From Chloropicon primus (Eukaryota > Chlorophyta > Chloropicophyceae > Chloropicales > Chloropicaceae), in assembly GCA_023205875.1 (NCBI GenBank), contig CP060765.1:558001-622000 (forward strand): a stretch of 64,000 nt of DNA. The letters are read 5' to 3'. Of this stretch, positions 54,430 through 63,647 are shown piece by piece. Made by a program: the position numbers and the translations under genes. How positions within the stretch are numbered: the stretch's first letter is position 1; the number at the start of each line of letters is the position of its first letter. The notes under the pieces are model-generated. The model saw only the letters and a list, made by a program, of their open reading frames with translations. It did no database searches and was not told the DNA's origin.

Positions 54430-55836
54430 TCACCTCGAGACGACGATCTGAAAGAGCTTGTCCCCAAAGGCCTTCCTCGAGAACTTGGCCCTCACGTGGC
54501 GCCTCGACGCCTCCCCCATGCGGAGCAGGGCCCCCTCGTCCATGGCGCAGAGCCGACCCATGGCCGACGCGAAGGCCCTCGCCGTGGGCTCGCAGATGAA
54601 CCCGGTCTCCCCGCTCACGACGGTCTCCAGGGGGCCGCCGCTGTCACAGGCCACCACCGGCCGCCCCGCCGCCATGGCCTCCAGGGGCACGATGCCAAAG
54701 TGCTCGTTCTGAGGGGTGTACACGACCGCCGCGCAGCCCGAGAGCAAGGTCTCCCTCTCCTCGTCCGTGAAGGAGGGGAAGAACGACACGTGGTCCTGCA
54801 GGTCCAGCCTCTGGCACAGGTCCTTCAGGTGGCTCAGGTACTCCACGTTCTCGGGAAGCCTCTTGTCGTAGCCCCCCGCGATCACGAGCCGGGGCAGGGG
54901 CCCGCTGGGCGACTTCTTCCCCCCGCCCTCCGACGAGAGGTCCGCGTGCAGCTCCTTCAGGGCCGTGACCGCCAGGGCAATGTCCTTCTTCTTCTCGAAC
55001 CTGTTGATCGAGAGGAAGGTCTTGGCCCCAGCCGCGCGACCTGCTGCCTTCTCCTCCTCCTCCTCGTCGTCGTCGTCGCCCCCCACCCTCACGGCGGGGT
55101 ACACCACCCTGACCGTGATGTTCCTCCTGGCCAGCCTCTCAAAGGTGCGGAAGAAGACCCCCTTGGTGAAGTTGGAGTTCACCAGGACGACGTCCGCCAG
55201 CCCGGTGGTCACCTCCTCCACCCAATCCAGGGGAACCCGGTACAATCGCTTGAGGTTGTGGACCGCGAGCCTTCCGAGCCCCCCCCTCCCCGAGCCCTTG
55301 GGTCCCTCCCTGCTGCTCAGCAGGAGGTCCGGGTAATGGCAGTAGAACACGACGCGGACTCTCCTCCGCCGAGGGAGGAACCAGTTCGCCACGACGAACG
55401 GGACGACCGCCACGCTCACCTGGTCCACGAACACGACGTCTGGTGCCGTGGCCCTCGCCGTCGCGGCCAAGACCGCCACGTGAGCGGCCACCACCAAGCA
55501 ACGGATCATTGCGCACAAGGCGACGAACCGCCCGAGCACGGTCCTCGGGAACCAGGACCCCTTGACGGTGACCCCGAAGGCCGGCTCGTCCCCCTCCGGC
55601 CTCCCCTTCTGCTTGGTCTCCTCGAAGCACCTCTCCTCGTCGTGGTGCGCGGTGTAGACCTCGACGTGGCACCCGTGTCCCTCGGCGAGCTCGGAGGCCG
55701 CGTCCACGACGAGTCGCTCCGCCCCGCCCAGGCCCAGGTCCGGGTGCACGAAGGCCACCCTCACCCTCTGCCGACCCTCGCCCTCGCCCTCGTCGTCCCC
55801 CAGGCCACCGCCAAGCGGGAAGCTCTCCACCGCCAT
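54430..55836 (-). CDS. ALG2: alpha-1,3/1,6-mannosyltransferase ALG2
   Basis: A 468-residue GT4 glycosyltransferase. N-terminal VRVAFVHPDLGLGGAERLVVD, VVFYCHYPDLLLS and WVEEVTTGLADVVLVNSNFTKGVF are ALG2 signatures. The EX7E motif is present in NEHFGIVPLEAMAAGRPVVA. It adds the first two mannoses onto Man1GlcNAc2-PP-dolichol on the cytosolic face of the ER. A hydrophobic stretch (about residues 100-130) may anchor it. The next gene upstream on the same strand is ALG7. Tail-to-tail with IFT22. Confidence 0.93.
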   Translation of the reverse strand: MAVESFPLGGGLGDDEGEGEGRQRVRVAFVHPDLGLGGAERLVVDAASELAEGHGCHVEVYTAHHDEERCFEETKQKGRPEGDEPAFGVTVKGSWFPRTVLGRFVALCAMIRCLVVAAHVAVLAATARATAPDVVFVDQVSVAVVPFVVANWFLPRRRRVRVVFYCHYPDLLLSSREGPKGSGRGGLGRLAVHNLKRLYRVPLDWVEEVTTGLADVVLVNSNFTKGVFFRTFERLARRNITVRVVYPAVRVGGDDDDEEEEEKAAGRAAGAKTFLSINRFEKKKDIALAVTALKELHADLSSEGGGKKSPSGPLPRLVIAGGYDKRLPENVEYLSHLKDLCQRLDLQDHVSFFPSFTDEERETLLSGCAAVVYTPQNEHFGIVPLEAMAAGRPVVACDSGGPLETVVSGETGFICEPTARAFASAMGRLCAMDEGALLRMGEASRRHVRAKFSRKAFGDKLFQIVVSR

Positions 55837-56110
55837 GGCGCCTCTCCCTCTCCGGATTGACAGCTGGAGAGCGGAGCGGAGGGAGAGGGAGGTGGCTCGG
55901 CCCCACTCCACTCCACTCGACTCGACTTGGCTTGACTTGGATGAAAGAATGGTGGTGGTAGTGGGGTTATGGTTTACAATGGAGGGAGGAAGGCCTTGAA
56001 TCGCTCTGCCTTCGGCCTTCCTCTCTGCTTTTACTTATTATTACTAGCAGTATTCGTCCGTCAATCAACGTCGTTTCGAGTGGTGGTGGTGGGAGTGGTG
56101 CCTCTTCTTG

Positions 56111-57571
56111 CTATTTGTAGACTCCCGCCAGGACGTGTCTCAGGGTGAACCCAAAGGCGCAGCAGACGAACTGGAAGAAGAGGATCCTGTTGCACAGCTG
56201 CTTCTCGGTGCAGGGCCCGAAGAGCCTGAGGAACAGGGTCACCAGGTTCAGGTTGTACCCCCCGTCCTGCCTCCTGGAGGGGTGGAGGAGCCCGGTCTCC
56301 CTGTCGTACACGGGGAGCCTGTGCCGGGGGCACGGGACGACCTTGAACAGCTGCGGCGTGGAGTACACGAAGTTGATGATCTGGGGGATGAAGAACACCA
56401 GGAGGGTCTCGCTGAAGTGCCCCAGGATGCCGCTCACCGCCAGGGCCATGCCCGCAAAGTACGTGTACGTGTCCCCCACAAAGACCCTGCTGGGGTAGTA
56501 GTTGAACAGGAGGAGCGCCGCGGTCACCGCCACCAGGGGCAGGGTGATGTAAGCGGAGAACAGGTGGGCGTCCCTGACCCTGACGTCCTCCAGGGTGAGC
56601 TCCGGCAGCGCGACGATGGAGCTCAGCTTGGTCACGTTGAACAGGAGGACCGCCCCGGCGATGATGAGGGTCTGCCCCGCCTCCAAGCCGTTCAGCCCAG
56701 CCAGAATGTTGATCGAGTTGGTGCAGAAGACCACGACAAGGACCATGAAGATCTGGTACAGGACGCCCAAGTCCACCAGGGAGCACCCCACGAGGTCCCT
56801 GAGGGGCAGGGGGATCAAGATCGCCGTGGACCCGGTGTAGGCCGCGATGATGGGCAGGGTCGCCACCGTGGGCAGCACGAGCTTGGTCCTCCACGGGATG
56901 TCCAGCACGTCGTCCGCGAACCCCAGGAAGACCATCAGGGAGATCGACGCCAGCGCGGAGTTGTACTGGATCAGCCACTTCTCCGTCCAGTCGTCCAGGC
57001 CGTGCTGGGGCAGGAGGTAGGACGGCGAGGAGGCCGGGTAGGGAGAGTCGCTGGGGCCGAGGAGGGCGTCCTTGAGGCAGCTCCACCACCCCTCGTGGTG
57101 CCGCTGGCTCGAGGGCGGCGGCCTGAGGAAGTGCGTGTGGATCACCTGGAACAGGACGATGCAGACGATGTGCACGAGCCCGGTGGCGAGTCCCAGGGAC
57201 TCCGGGATCGGTATCTCCCCCCCCTCGGTCCCCCTCTTGTTGATGTCCTTGCCGAAGAGTCCCTTGGCGAGGTTGGCCCTCGCCACGACCGGGATGAGTC
57301 GCTTGCAGGCGAAGAATCCCACCAGGCTCAGCAGTCCGCTGCACACGATGCTTTCCTTCTCCCTGGAGGGTTTGAATCCCCCCATGGCGAGCGCCAGTAC
57401 TGCGGGCAGGAGTGCAAGTGCCACGATCACCCCCACGTCCCTCGTCCTCTCCCCACACGTCCTCACGTCCGCTTCCCCCTGAACCTTCCCCTCGTTGTCG
57501 TTGTTGTTGTTGTTGTTGTTGTTCTCCTCCTGGTGTTTGTTGTTTGTTGTTGTTTTTCGTTGGTTGTCCAT
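56111..57571 (-). CDS. ALG7: UDP-GlcNAc:dolichyl-phosphate GlcNAc-1-P transferase ALG7/DPAGT1
   Basis: A 486-residue polytopic enzyme of the first step of N-glycan precursor synthesis in the ER. Signatures: GLFGKDINKRG, FLGFADDVLDIPWR with the metal-site Asp pair, NSINILAGLNGLEAGQ and YPSRVFVGDTYTYF. About ten TM segments. The N-terminus has an Asn run (encoded by GTT/GTTGTT) after ATG 57571. An in-frame ATG at 57667 would add 32 Arg-rich residues. It is separated from ALG2 by 274 nt, same strand. Confidence 0.93.
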   Translation of the reverse strand: MDNQRKTTTNNKHQEENNNNNNNNDNEGKVQGEADVRTCGERTRDVGVIVALALLPAVLALAMGGFKPSREKESIVCSGLLSLVGFFACKRLIPVVARANLAKGLFGKDINKRGTEGGEIPIPESLGLATGLVHIVCIVLFQVIHTHFLRPPPSSQRHHEGWWSCLKDALLGPSDSPYPASSPSYLLPQHGLDDWTEKWLIQYNSALASISLMVFLGFADDVLDIPWRTKLVLPTVATLPIIAAYTGSTAILIPLPLRDLVGCSLVDLGVLYQIFMVLVVVFCTNSINILAGLNGLEAGQTLIIAGAVLLFNVTKLSSIVALPELTLEDVRVRDAHLFSAYITLPLVAVTAALLLFNYYPSRVFVGDTYTYFAGMALAVSGILGHFSETLLVFFIPQIINFVYSTPQLFKVVPCPRHRLPVYDRETGLLHPSRRQDGGYNLNLVTLFLRLFGPCTEKQLCNRILFFQFVCCAFGFTLRHVLAGVYK

Positions 57572-58218
57572 CCTGTTTTTCCTGTTAGTCCTGGCCCTCC
57601 TGGGTGGCACGGGCGGCGAAGGCGACCTCGTCCTCGTCCTCGTCCTCATCCTCATCCTCGTCCTCATGGTCTCCCCCCGGAGTCCTCGTCCTCCTCCTCG
57701 TCCTGGTTGTCCTGGTTGGGGTCGTGTTTTTAGGTTTTCATGTATTTAGGTTTTGTTGTGGGGAGATATTTCTTGTTCGTTGAGTGAGTTGACCTCCTAG
57801 ATATTTATGACACGAGGGAGGGGAGAAAGAAAACCACCTCAGCAAAGAAACAAAGACAGAAGGGGCAACAACACGCAACAGACACCATCACGACAACGAC
57901 AACGAACAACGAACAACAACACGGGGGGGGACGGAAACAAACACACACACACACACGACCATAGGACCAACCAACAACACGACGACACGACGACGACGTC
58001 GAAGAGGAAGAAAAGAGTCACGACACGGGACAGGGACAGGATACAACCTCCTCGATCCAACCACTGTACGACGTGACGGAGGGAGGGACGGGACTGAACC
58101 CGGGGAAACAGACAAGAAACAACACAACGCAACACACGAAGAGACGCGACGCGCGGAAAAGGAACACGAGGAAACGCAGACCGGGCGCTTGCTTGCTTAC
58201 TTGGTCTTCAAGAGAAGG
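57572..58218. promoter_or_regulatory. divergent region between ALG7 and the F-box/kelch gene
   Basis: 647 nt. It contains a (CCTCGT)n tract at about 57628-57662 and another at about 57681-57703, and a purine-rich, AC-rich stretch (ACACAC at about 57940-57955). No LOV or other coding exon was found on the plus strand. Confidence 0.45.
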
Positions 58219-60789
58219 ATGGAGCTGAGGGCGGAGGAGGAGAGGGGCTTTGGCCCGCCACCTCCTCTCCAGGACAAGAACGAGAACGAGAAGGAGAACA
58301 AGGGAAACAACGAGAAGGAGAATGAGGACAAGATGCTGCTGGGAACGAGGAAGAGGGACGCGGACGAGGCAACCACCTCGGGGGAGAAGAAACCGGCCGC
58401 CAACCCGTCGTCGGCCTTCTCGCCCAGGAGTCACCACCGCCAGCAGGAGCAAGATCCTCGCGGCGACTCGCGACGAAAGCAGGCGGACGTGGTGTTCTCG
58501 GCGAACCAGTGCAGCAGCAAGACGACGACGGCGAGGGCGACGACGAAGAAGAAGGAGGAGGAGGTTCGCCGCCACCGGGACTCGTGCCCTGCTGCCGCTC
58601 GGCAGGGATCTGGAAGGGCTTCCGCCTCCGGAGGTGGTCACCACAACCCCCGATCTTCGTCGTCCGTGTACATCGCCTCCCTGGGGTGCCGGAGGCCGTA
58701 CCCGACGTGCTGCGACCTGTACTACAGCTCGGACAAGAGCGACTCGGACGACCTCCCGGAGCCGGCGCTGTCGCTCCTGTCCAGCAGCAATCAGAGCGCG
58801 CGCACGACCGAGCAGTGCAGGAAGAGGCTCGGGCAGGACCAGGCTCAGGCTCACAACAAGAGCAGCAAGCTCATGAGAACGGCGACCGCCGGCGCGGGGG
58901 CCGGGACCGTCGCCGTGGCCGCCACCCTGGAGTGCCTCAGCGAGGAGCTCCTGCACAAGATCGTGTGCCACCTGGACCCCAAGAGCGTGAGCAGCATGAG
59001 GTGCACCAACAGGCACTTTCGGCAGATCGTCGACAGGGAGGACGGCCAGGTGTGGAGGGAGGCCATGCGGAACTACTGCGGGGACCCGTGCGCCTCGCAC
59101 CTTTGCGAAAAGTACCTCGGCAAGTCCCCCAAGGGGACCTCCGCCTGCGGGGAGGCCAGGGACCTGGCGAGGAAGCTCGTGACGCTCGAGAACCTGAGGT
59201 GGACCAAGAGGACCGTGGGGGGCAAGGTGGAGCCCACCAGGTGCAACTTCTCCTCGTGCGCGGTGGGGCAGAAGATCGTGATCTTCGGGGGGGACCACGG
59301 GCAGCACGCCCTGAACGACACGTACGTCCTGGACCTGACCGAGGACCGACGCGACTTGACCCCGAGCAAGAGCCCCGGGTGGAAGCGCCTGCACATGAGG
59401 AGGTCCCCCCCCGGGAGGTTTGGCCACACCATCAGGGCCCTGAACGACCACATGTGCGTCCTGTTCGGGGGCTGCGGCAACAACGGCCTGTTCAACGACT
59501 GCTACCTGCTCGACCTCAACGACAAGGAGCCCCAGTGGAGGCAGGTGGTGACCCACCCCAAGCCCGCAGGCGAAGGCCCGATGATGGAGGCGGAGGAGGC
59601 GGATGACTACCTCCTCGGGGGGAGGGACTACTTGCAGGGCGGCGCGAGGGCCGGCGAGGCGCCGGGGGAGGTCAACGTCCCCGTGGAGAGGGTGTGGCAC
59701 GCGGCCTGCATGGTGCAGCAGAGCAAGCTGGTGGTCTTCGGGGGCTGCGACAACGTCGGGAAGCTTCTTGACGACATGCACATCCTCGACCTCTCCCCCC
59801 TCCTGTCCTCCAAGGGGAGCAGGGAGGCTGGGGCGGACGGGAGCAAGAGGGGGACGCCGCCGAGCAGTGGGAGCTCCAGGCCTCCGACGATTCAGCAGCA
59901 CGCCGAGGTCGCCCCGGAGCAGCAGCACCAGGAGGGCCAGCAGCACAGGCAGCAACCGCCTGTGCAGGGCGTGACCTCCCCCGACTGGAGGGAGGTGGCC
60001 CCGCCCTCCCAGGGCCCGGGGGTGCTGAAGCCGAGCAAGGGCAAGAAGCCCGCGCTGGTGGATCAGCTCCAGTTGGACAACACGGCGGCGACCACGAGGG
60101 TGGCGGCGATGAGGACGACCCAGCACCAGGAGGGCGAGGCCGAGGCCGGCACCCTCCTTCGCTGGAGGAAGGTGGAGACGGGAAGCGGCTTCAAGCCTCC
60201 CGCGAGGATCGGCCACTCCCTCGTCGTCCTGCAGGAGGAGGGGACCAAGGTCATGGTGTTCGGGGGGATCGCGAACGTGGGCCCAGTCCGAGCGAGGGAC
60301 AACTCGGCCTTCGTGATCGACATCGCGGCCAAGGAGCCCAAGTGGGTCCCGGTCGGCCGCACGCCCGAGGCCCAGCACCGCAACAAGCAGGTCTCCGGAG
60401 CCGCTCCGCACCAGCACCACCGGGAGCACAGCAGGGGTCGCCACGGTTCCAGCAACCTTCCCTTGCCCTCCCCTCGGCTCGACCACGTGTGCTGGAAGCT
60501 GCCGGGGGACAGGCAGATCGTCTTTGGCGGCTCCGCTTCGGTCTTCGGCAAGGGGAGCCAGAGCGACCACAGGGGCATGTTTTTGCTGAACGGCGAGGCC
60601 CAGGACCAAGGCAAGTTGACCGCCAGCTGGACCAAGATCGAGACGTCCCAGGCGGGCTGCGAGGGCCCCCAGTCGGCGTGGAACCACTGCGCCTGCGTCA
60701 TGGATCACGGAATGAAGTGCGTCGTTCTCGGCGGGAGCAAGGGTCAGGACTGGCTCGTGAACGAGCTCCACGAGCTCAGCATCATGTGA
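58219..60789 (+). CDS. F-box/kelch protein of the ZEITLUPE/ADAGIO type without a LOV domain
   Basis: An 856-residue protein. Residues 1-235 are low complexity (Glu/Asn/Ser/Arg-rich). An F-box follows (TLECLSEELLHKIVCHLDP, about 236-285), then ENLRWTKRTVGGKVEPTRCN and a kelch propeller: KIVIFGGDHGQHALNDTYVL, GRFGHTIRALNDHMCVLFGG, KLVVFGGCDNVGKLLDD, VMVFGGIANVGP, RLDHVCWKLPG. It closes with VVLGGSKGQDWLVNELHEL, the same ending as plant ZTL/FKF1/LKP2. Those proteins have an N-terminal blue-light LOV domain, absent here. It probably acts as the substrate receptor of an SCF ubiquitin ligase. ATG 58219 is the first in frame. Confidence 0.87.
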   Translation: MELRAEEERGFGPPPPLQDKNENEKENKGNNEKENEDKMLLGTRKRDADEATTSGEKKPAANPSSAFSPRSHHRQQEQDPRGDSRRKQADVVFSANQCSSKTTTARATTKKKEEEVRRHRDSCPAAARQGSGRASASGGGHHNPRSSSSVYIASLGCRRPYPTCCDLYYSSDKSDSDDLPEPALSLLSSSNQSARTTEQCRKRLGQDQAQAHNKSSKLMRTATAGAGAGTVAVAATLECLSEELLHKIVCHLDPKSVSSMRCTNRHFRQIVDREDGQVWREAMRNYCGDPCASHLCEKYLGKSPKGTSACGEARDLARKLVTLENLRWTKRTVGGKVEPTRCNFSSCAVGQKIVIFGGDHGQHALNDTYVLDLTEDRRDLTPSKSPGWKRLHMRRSPPGRFGHTIRALNDHMCVLFGGCGNNGLFNDCYLLDLNDKEPQWRQVVTHPKPAGEGPMMEAEEADDYLLGGRDYLQGGARAGEAPGEVNVPVERVWHAACMVQQSKLVVFGGCDNVGKLLDDMHILDLSPLLSSKGSREAGADGSKRGTPPSSGSSRPPTIQQHAEVAPEQQHQEGQQHRQQPPVQGVTSPDWREVAPPSQGPGVLKPSKGKKPALVDQLQLDNTAATTRVAAMRTTQHQEGEAEAGTLLRWRKVETGSGFKPPARIGHSLVVLQEEGTKVMVFGGIANVGPVRARDNSAFVIDIAAKEPKWVPVGRTPEAQHRNKQVSGAAPHQHHREHSRGRHGSSNLPLPSPRLDHVCWKLPGDRQIVFGGSASVFGKGSQSDHRGMFLLNGEAQDQGKLTASWTKIETSQAGCEGPQSAWNHCACVMDHGMKCVVLGGSKGQDWLVNELHELSIM

Positions 60790-60974
60790 GCTCCCAGGAG
60801 GCAAGGCAAAGGAGAGGAGGAAAGAAAATGGCAAGCAAACGAATACTTTGTACCTTTATATATATTTTTTTTTGGTTCTAATTGCATCTTTATTGGCTTG
60901 GTTTCTCTAGCGAGCTTTTAGCTCTCTCTGTCTCTGTCTCTCTCTAGGTGTTGCTCAGGCCCAGCCCCCCTGGA

Positions 60975-61866
60975 CTAGACCTCCTCGGGGGTTTTGCACG
61001 ACATTCCGTCTACCGCGTGAACGGCCTCCTGGAGCTCCTCCCAGATGGCCTTGTAGACCAGCCTCTGCCTCTGCACGCTGGTCTTGCCCTCGAACACCCT
61101 GCTGACCACCTCGATGTACACGTGGCTGCCGTCCCCAGACGCGTCCGTCACCGATACCCTCTCTCCCTCGTCGTTCCCGGGGTTCAAGCCCGCGGAGATC
61201 TTCTCCGTCATGCTGTTCATCAGATCCTCCGTGATTTGCCCGCTCCGGTCATCCCCGGCACTCGTCGCCAGCCAGCCCCTCTGCCTCAACCCAGTTGTGG
61301 TGGTGGGTGACCGCCCCCGCGGCGACGACCTCTTCCTCGAGCCTCTGCCCGCCCCCAGGTCCCCACCCAAGACCCCTTTCGAATGCAAGAGGAAAGCGCA
61401 ACAGAGAGAGAGAGAGAGCAAGTGGTGAGAAGGCGGACGACGCGCAGGCGGGGAGTCAGGCAGGTGGTCTGACCACCTGCCTTCCTTCCCGCAGTTGTTG
61501 CTTGTTCGAGTGGTTTGGAGGATTTTGGTTCTGTCCGCCCTCCCCGCCCTCCCGGTGCCTTCCCGGCAACACCCGCCGCGCGTGCGAGGCGCCGCGAGCG
61601 CGCCGTTCGAGGTCCGGGTCCGTGCGACCGAGCGGCGAGGAGAAGCAGTGGTCGGTTTACTCTTGGGACAAAGCCATTTGATCTCAAGCCATTTCCGCCT
61701 GGACGGCGAACGGCGTGGAAATTGGTAAAAGTGCCCCGTGTTTGTTCTTTTTTCTTTCGTTTTTCCCGCGCGAGTGCGAGTGCGAGTGCTCACCTTTGTG
61801 CTCCCCTCTGATGCGTCCTGGTCCTCCCCCGGTGGCCCCTCGCTTGGTGGCGAACGACGCCAACAT
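60975..61866 (-). CDS. BolA-family protein, probably plastid
   Basis: Proposed exons 61794-61866 ([20 protein letters not shown]) and 60975-61375; intron 418 nt, GTGAGC...AAAG. The 157-residue product ends in a BolA domain: [58 protein letters not shown]. The conserved His near the C-terminus (EAVHAVDGM) can share an Fe-S cluster with a glutaredoxin. A Cys/His-type cluster ligand in the beta region is replaced by Gly-Ser-His. The domain is certain; the exon 1 assignment is inferred from a good donor and phase, and the acceptor is weak. Confidence 0.75.
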
Positions 61867-62083
61867 CCTCCTCTCCTCTGTCCTTTTCCTCGGCTCGGGG
61901 CCGCCAAAATCCAAAAGGAGGAGCCCGCCTTCTTGGCCAGAGCAGAGCAGAGGATCAGGAGTAACAGAGAAACGAAAGGCCTTGTCTTGTCGTCATGCAA
62001 TGCAATGCAAGGGTGGAAACCAAGGCAAGAACGAGGGCTTCAGAGCAAGATGGCAACGACGATCCAGGGACGGTGGTCCTCAG

Positions 62084-63178
62084 TCAATCCTCGTCCAAGT
62101 GGAGAGAAAGGGACGCGCCGAGGCCACCGCCCGTGGCTGACATGAGTCTTGACACGCGCAGCCTTTCCTCCATTTGGTCCACCTCCTCCTTCAAGGAGAT
62201 GGTCTTGGCCCGGGCCCTGATCACCTGGAGCCTTCTCTCGGAGGCTCGGCCCGTCGTGGCGTAGCTGGGAAGATCCCCCCGGCCGGCCGGGAAAGGCAGA
62301 AGCTCCACGAGTCTCACGTAGGAAAAGACCTTCTTGTTGCCGTACCGGACCACCTCCGCCTCCCCCAAGGAGGGGCTGTCGCAGTTGTCGGCCTCGTTCC
62401 AGGCCACGACCCTGGCGATGGCTTTCCTCCACTCTCCCCCCCGCCCCTCCTTGCTCGTTCTTCGTCTGGGAAAGTGCTCGTGGTTCAGAAGGCACTCCTC
62501 GACCGTGTCGTAGACGTAAAACCCTCCGGCGTGGTTGGCCCTCGCCTCGCTGTAAAGGGTCACGCCCTTCCTGTACTCGGTCTCCCCGTCGAACACGGAG
62601 AAGCAAGTGTCGTGCGACGCGTGCGACTGGGAGTCCTCGCGCTCCACCCCGACCCTGCACGGGTCTTGGCTCTCCCCCTCCCCCTCCCCCTGGCGTCGCA
62701 ACTGCCTTCGTCCTCGTCGTCGTTCGTCTTCCTCCTCGTCCTCGTCGCCGTCGCGGGCCCCTCTCTCCTTGACCGGAACCCGGACGATCTTGTAGTACGC
62801 CTTGGCCCCGGCGGGGGGCTCCCTGCTGGAGAAGACCGGCCTGGACGCCCTCTGCCTCGCCCACTCCCCCACCCCGCCGCAGTACTCGGACCTGGTCTCT
62901 AGCCGCCCGGTACTGGATGCAAGACCCACGAGGTCGTAGCCCAGGATGCTCGCCAGAGGGCCCGGCGGCGCCTCCTCGACCTTCTTCTCCGATCCCCACA
63001 AGCCCTCGAAGCTCAGACCGTTCTCCTTGCCGAGGTTATCGTAGCTATTGCACAGCCTTTGGTCCCTGCTTCCGTTGTTCCTCCTCTCCTCCGTTCGTAT
63101 CTTCTTGGTCACCTCCTCGAGTATGGCGCGGGACACGTCCTTGGTGAAGTCCACCGCACCGTCCTGCCCCCCCTCCAT
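62084..63178 (-). CDS. hypothetical protein, 364 aa
   Basis: I do not recognise it. From ATG 63178 it starts MEGGQDGAVDFTKDVSRAILEEVTKK. Features: SILGYDLVGLAS, KAYYKIVRVPVKERG, an acidic and Arg-rich insert (DGDEDEEEDERRRGRR), then ECLLNHEHFP and IARVVAWNE blocks that resemble the small cytosolic domains of DUF5758-like proteins, only loosely. The last 40 residues form a likely helix (TISLKEEVDQMEERLRVS). No targeting signal or TM. The frame is open upstream to 63502 through low-complexity sequence. Confidence 0.65.
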   Translation of the reverse strand: MEGGQDGAVDFTKDVSRAILEEVTKKIRTEERRNNGSRDQRLCNSYDNLGKENGLSFEGLWGSEKKVEEAPPGPLASILGYDLVGLASSTGRLETRSEYCGGVGEWARQRASRPVFSSREPPAGAKAYYKIVRVPVKERGARDGDEDEEEDERRRGRRQLRRQGEGEGESQDPCRVGVEREDSQSHASHDTCFSVFDGETEYRKGVTLYSEARANHAGGFYVYDTVEECLLNHEHFPRRRTSKEGRGGEWRKAIARVVAWNEADNCDSPSLGEAEVVRYGNKKVFSYVRLVELLPFPAGRGDLPSYATTGRASERRLQVIRARAKTISLKEEVDQMEERLRVSRLMSATGGGLGASLSLHLDED

Positions 63179-63647
63179 CTCCCCTGAGACGAAAACCGTC
63201 CCTTGAGAAAGTGTTCTTGTGCAAGTCTTGTACTGGCAAGCCCCGTCCCTTGAGGCCTTGAGACTCTCCTTCCTTCTTGTTGTTGTTTGTTGTTGTCGTG
63301 TTGTCGTGTTGTTCCTTGTTATCTGTTCCTTGTTGTTTGTTTCCCTGGCCCCCTGGCCCCCTGGCCCCCTCCCTCTGTCCTCCTCCTCCCTCTGTCCTCC
63401 ACCTCCTCCTTGCCTTGCCTTGGTTGGGTTGGGTTCTGTCCCCTGGAGTTTTAAAGGGGGCCTCCCGGCCAAGATCATGATCTTGGGTGCAAAGTAGTAC
63501 ACTCATCTTGGGATGGGGCGCTCATCCCATGGAAACGAAAAGAAGAGAAGAGAAGAGAAGAGAAGAGAGAGAGAGGGTTGACCAGGAACGAACGAACGAA
63601 GGCCAAGGCCAAGGAGGAGCGGTGGAGATACCAACACACACACAAGG
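63179..63647. promoter_or_regulatory. divergent intergenic region
   Basis: 469 nt between the 364-aa gene and the truncated gene at the right edge. It contains GTTGTT/GTCGTGTT repeats (about 63278-63345), (CCCCCTGG)n at about 63346-63372 and an (AGAAG)n purine tract at about 63541-63570. Confidence 0.45.

Noticed and set aside
58018-60834. 938-codon minus-strand ORF
   Set aside because: Antisense shadow of the F-box/kelch gene.
61376-62000. 341-residue continuous ORF for the BolA gene
   Set aside because: It has no ATG near its start, its middle is low complexity with a (CT)n tract, and a short spliced model gives a normal BolA length.
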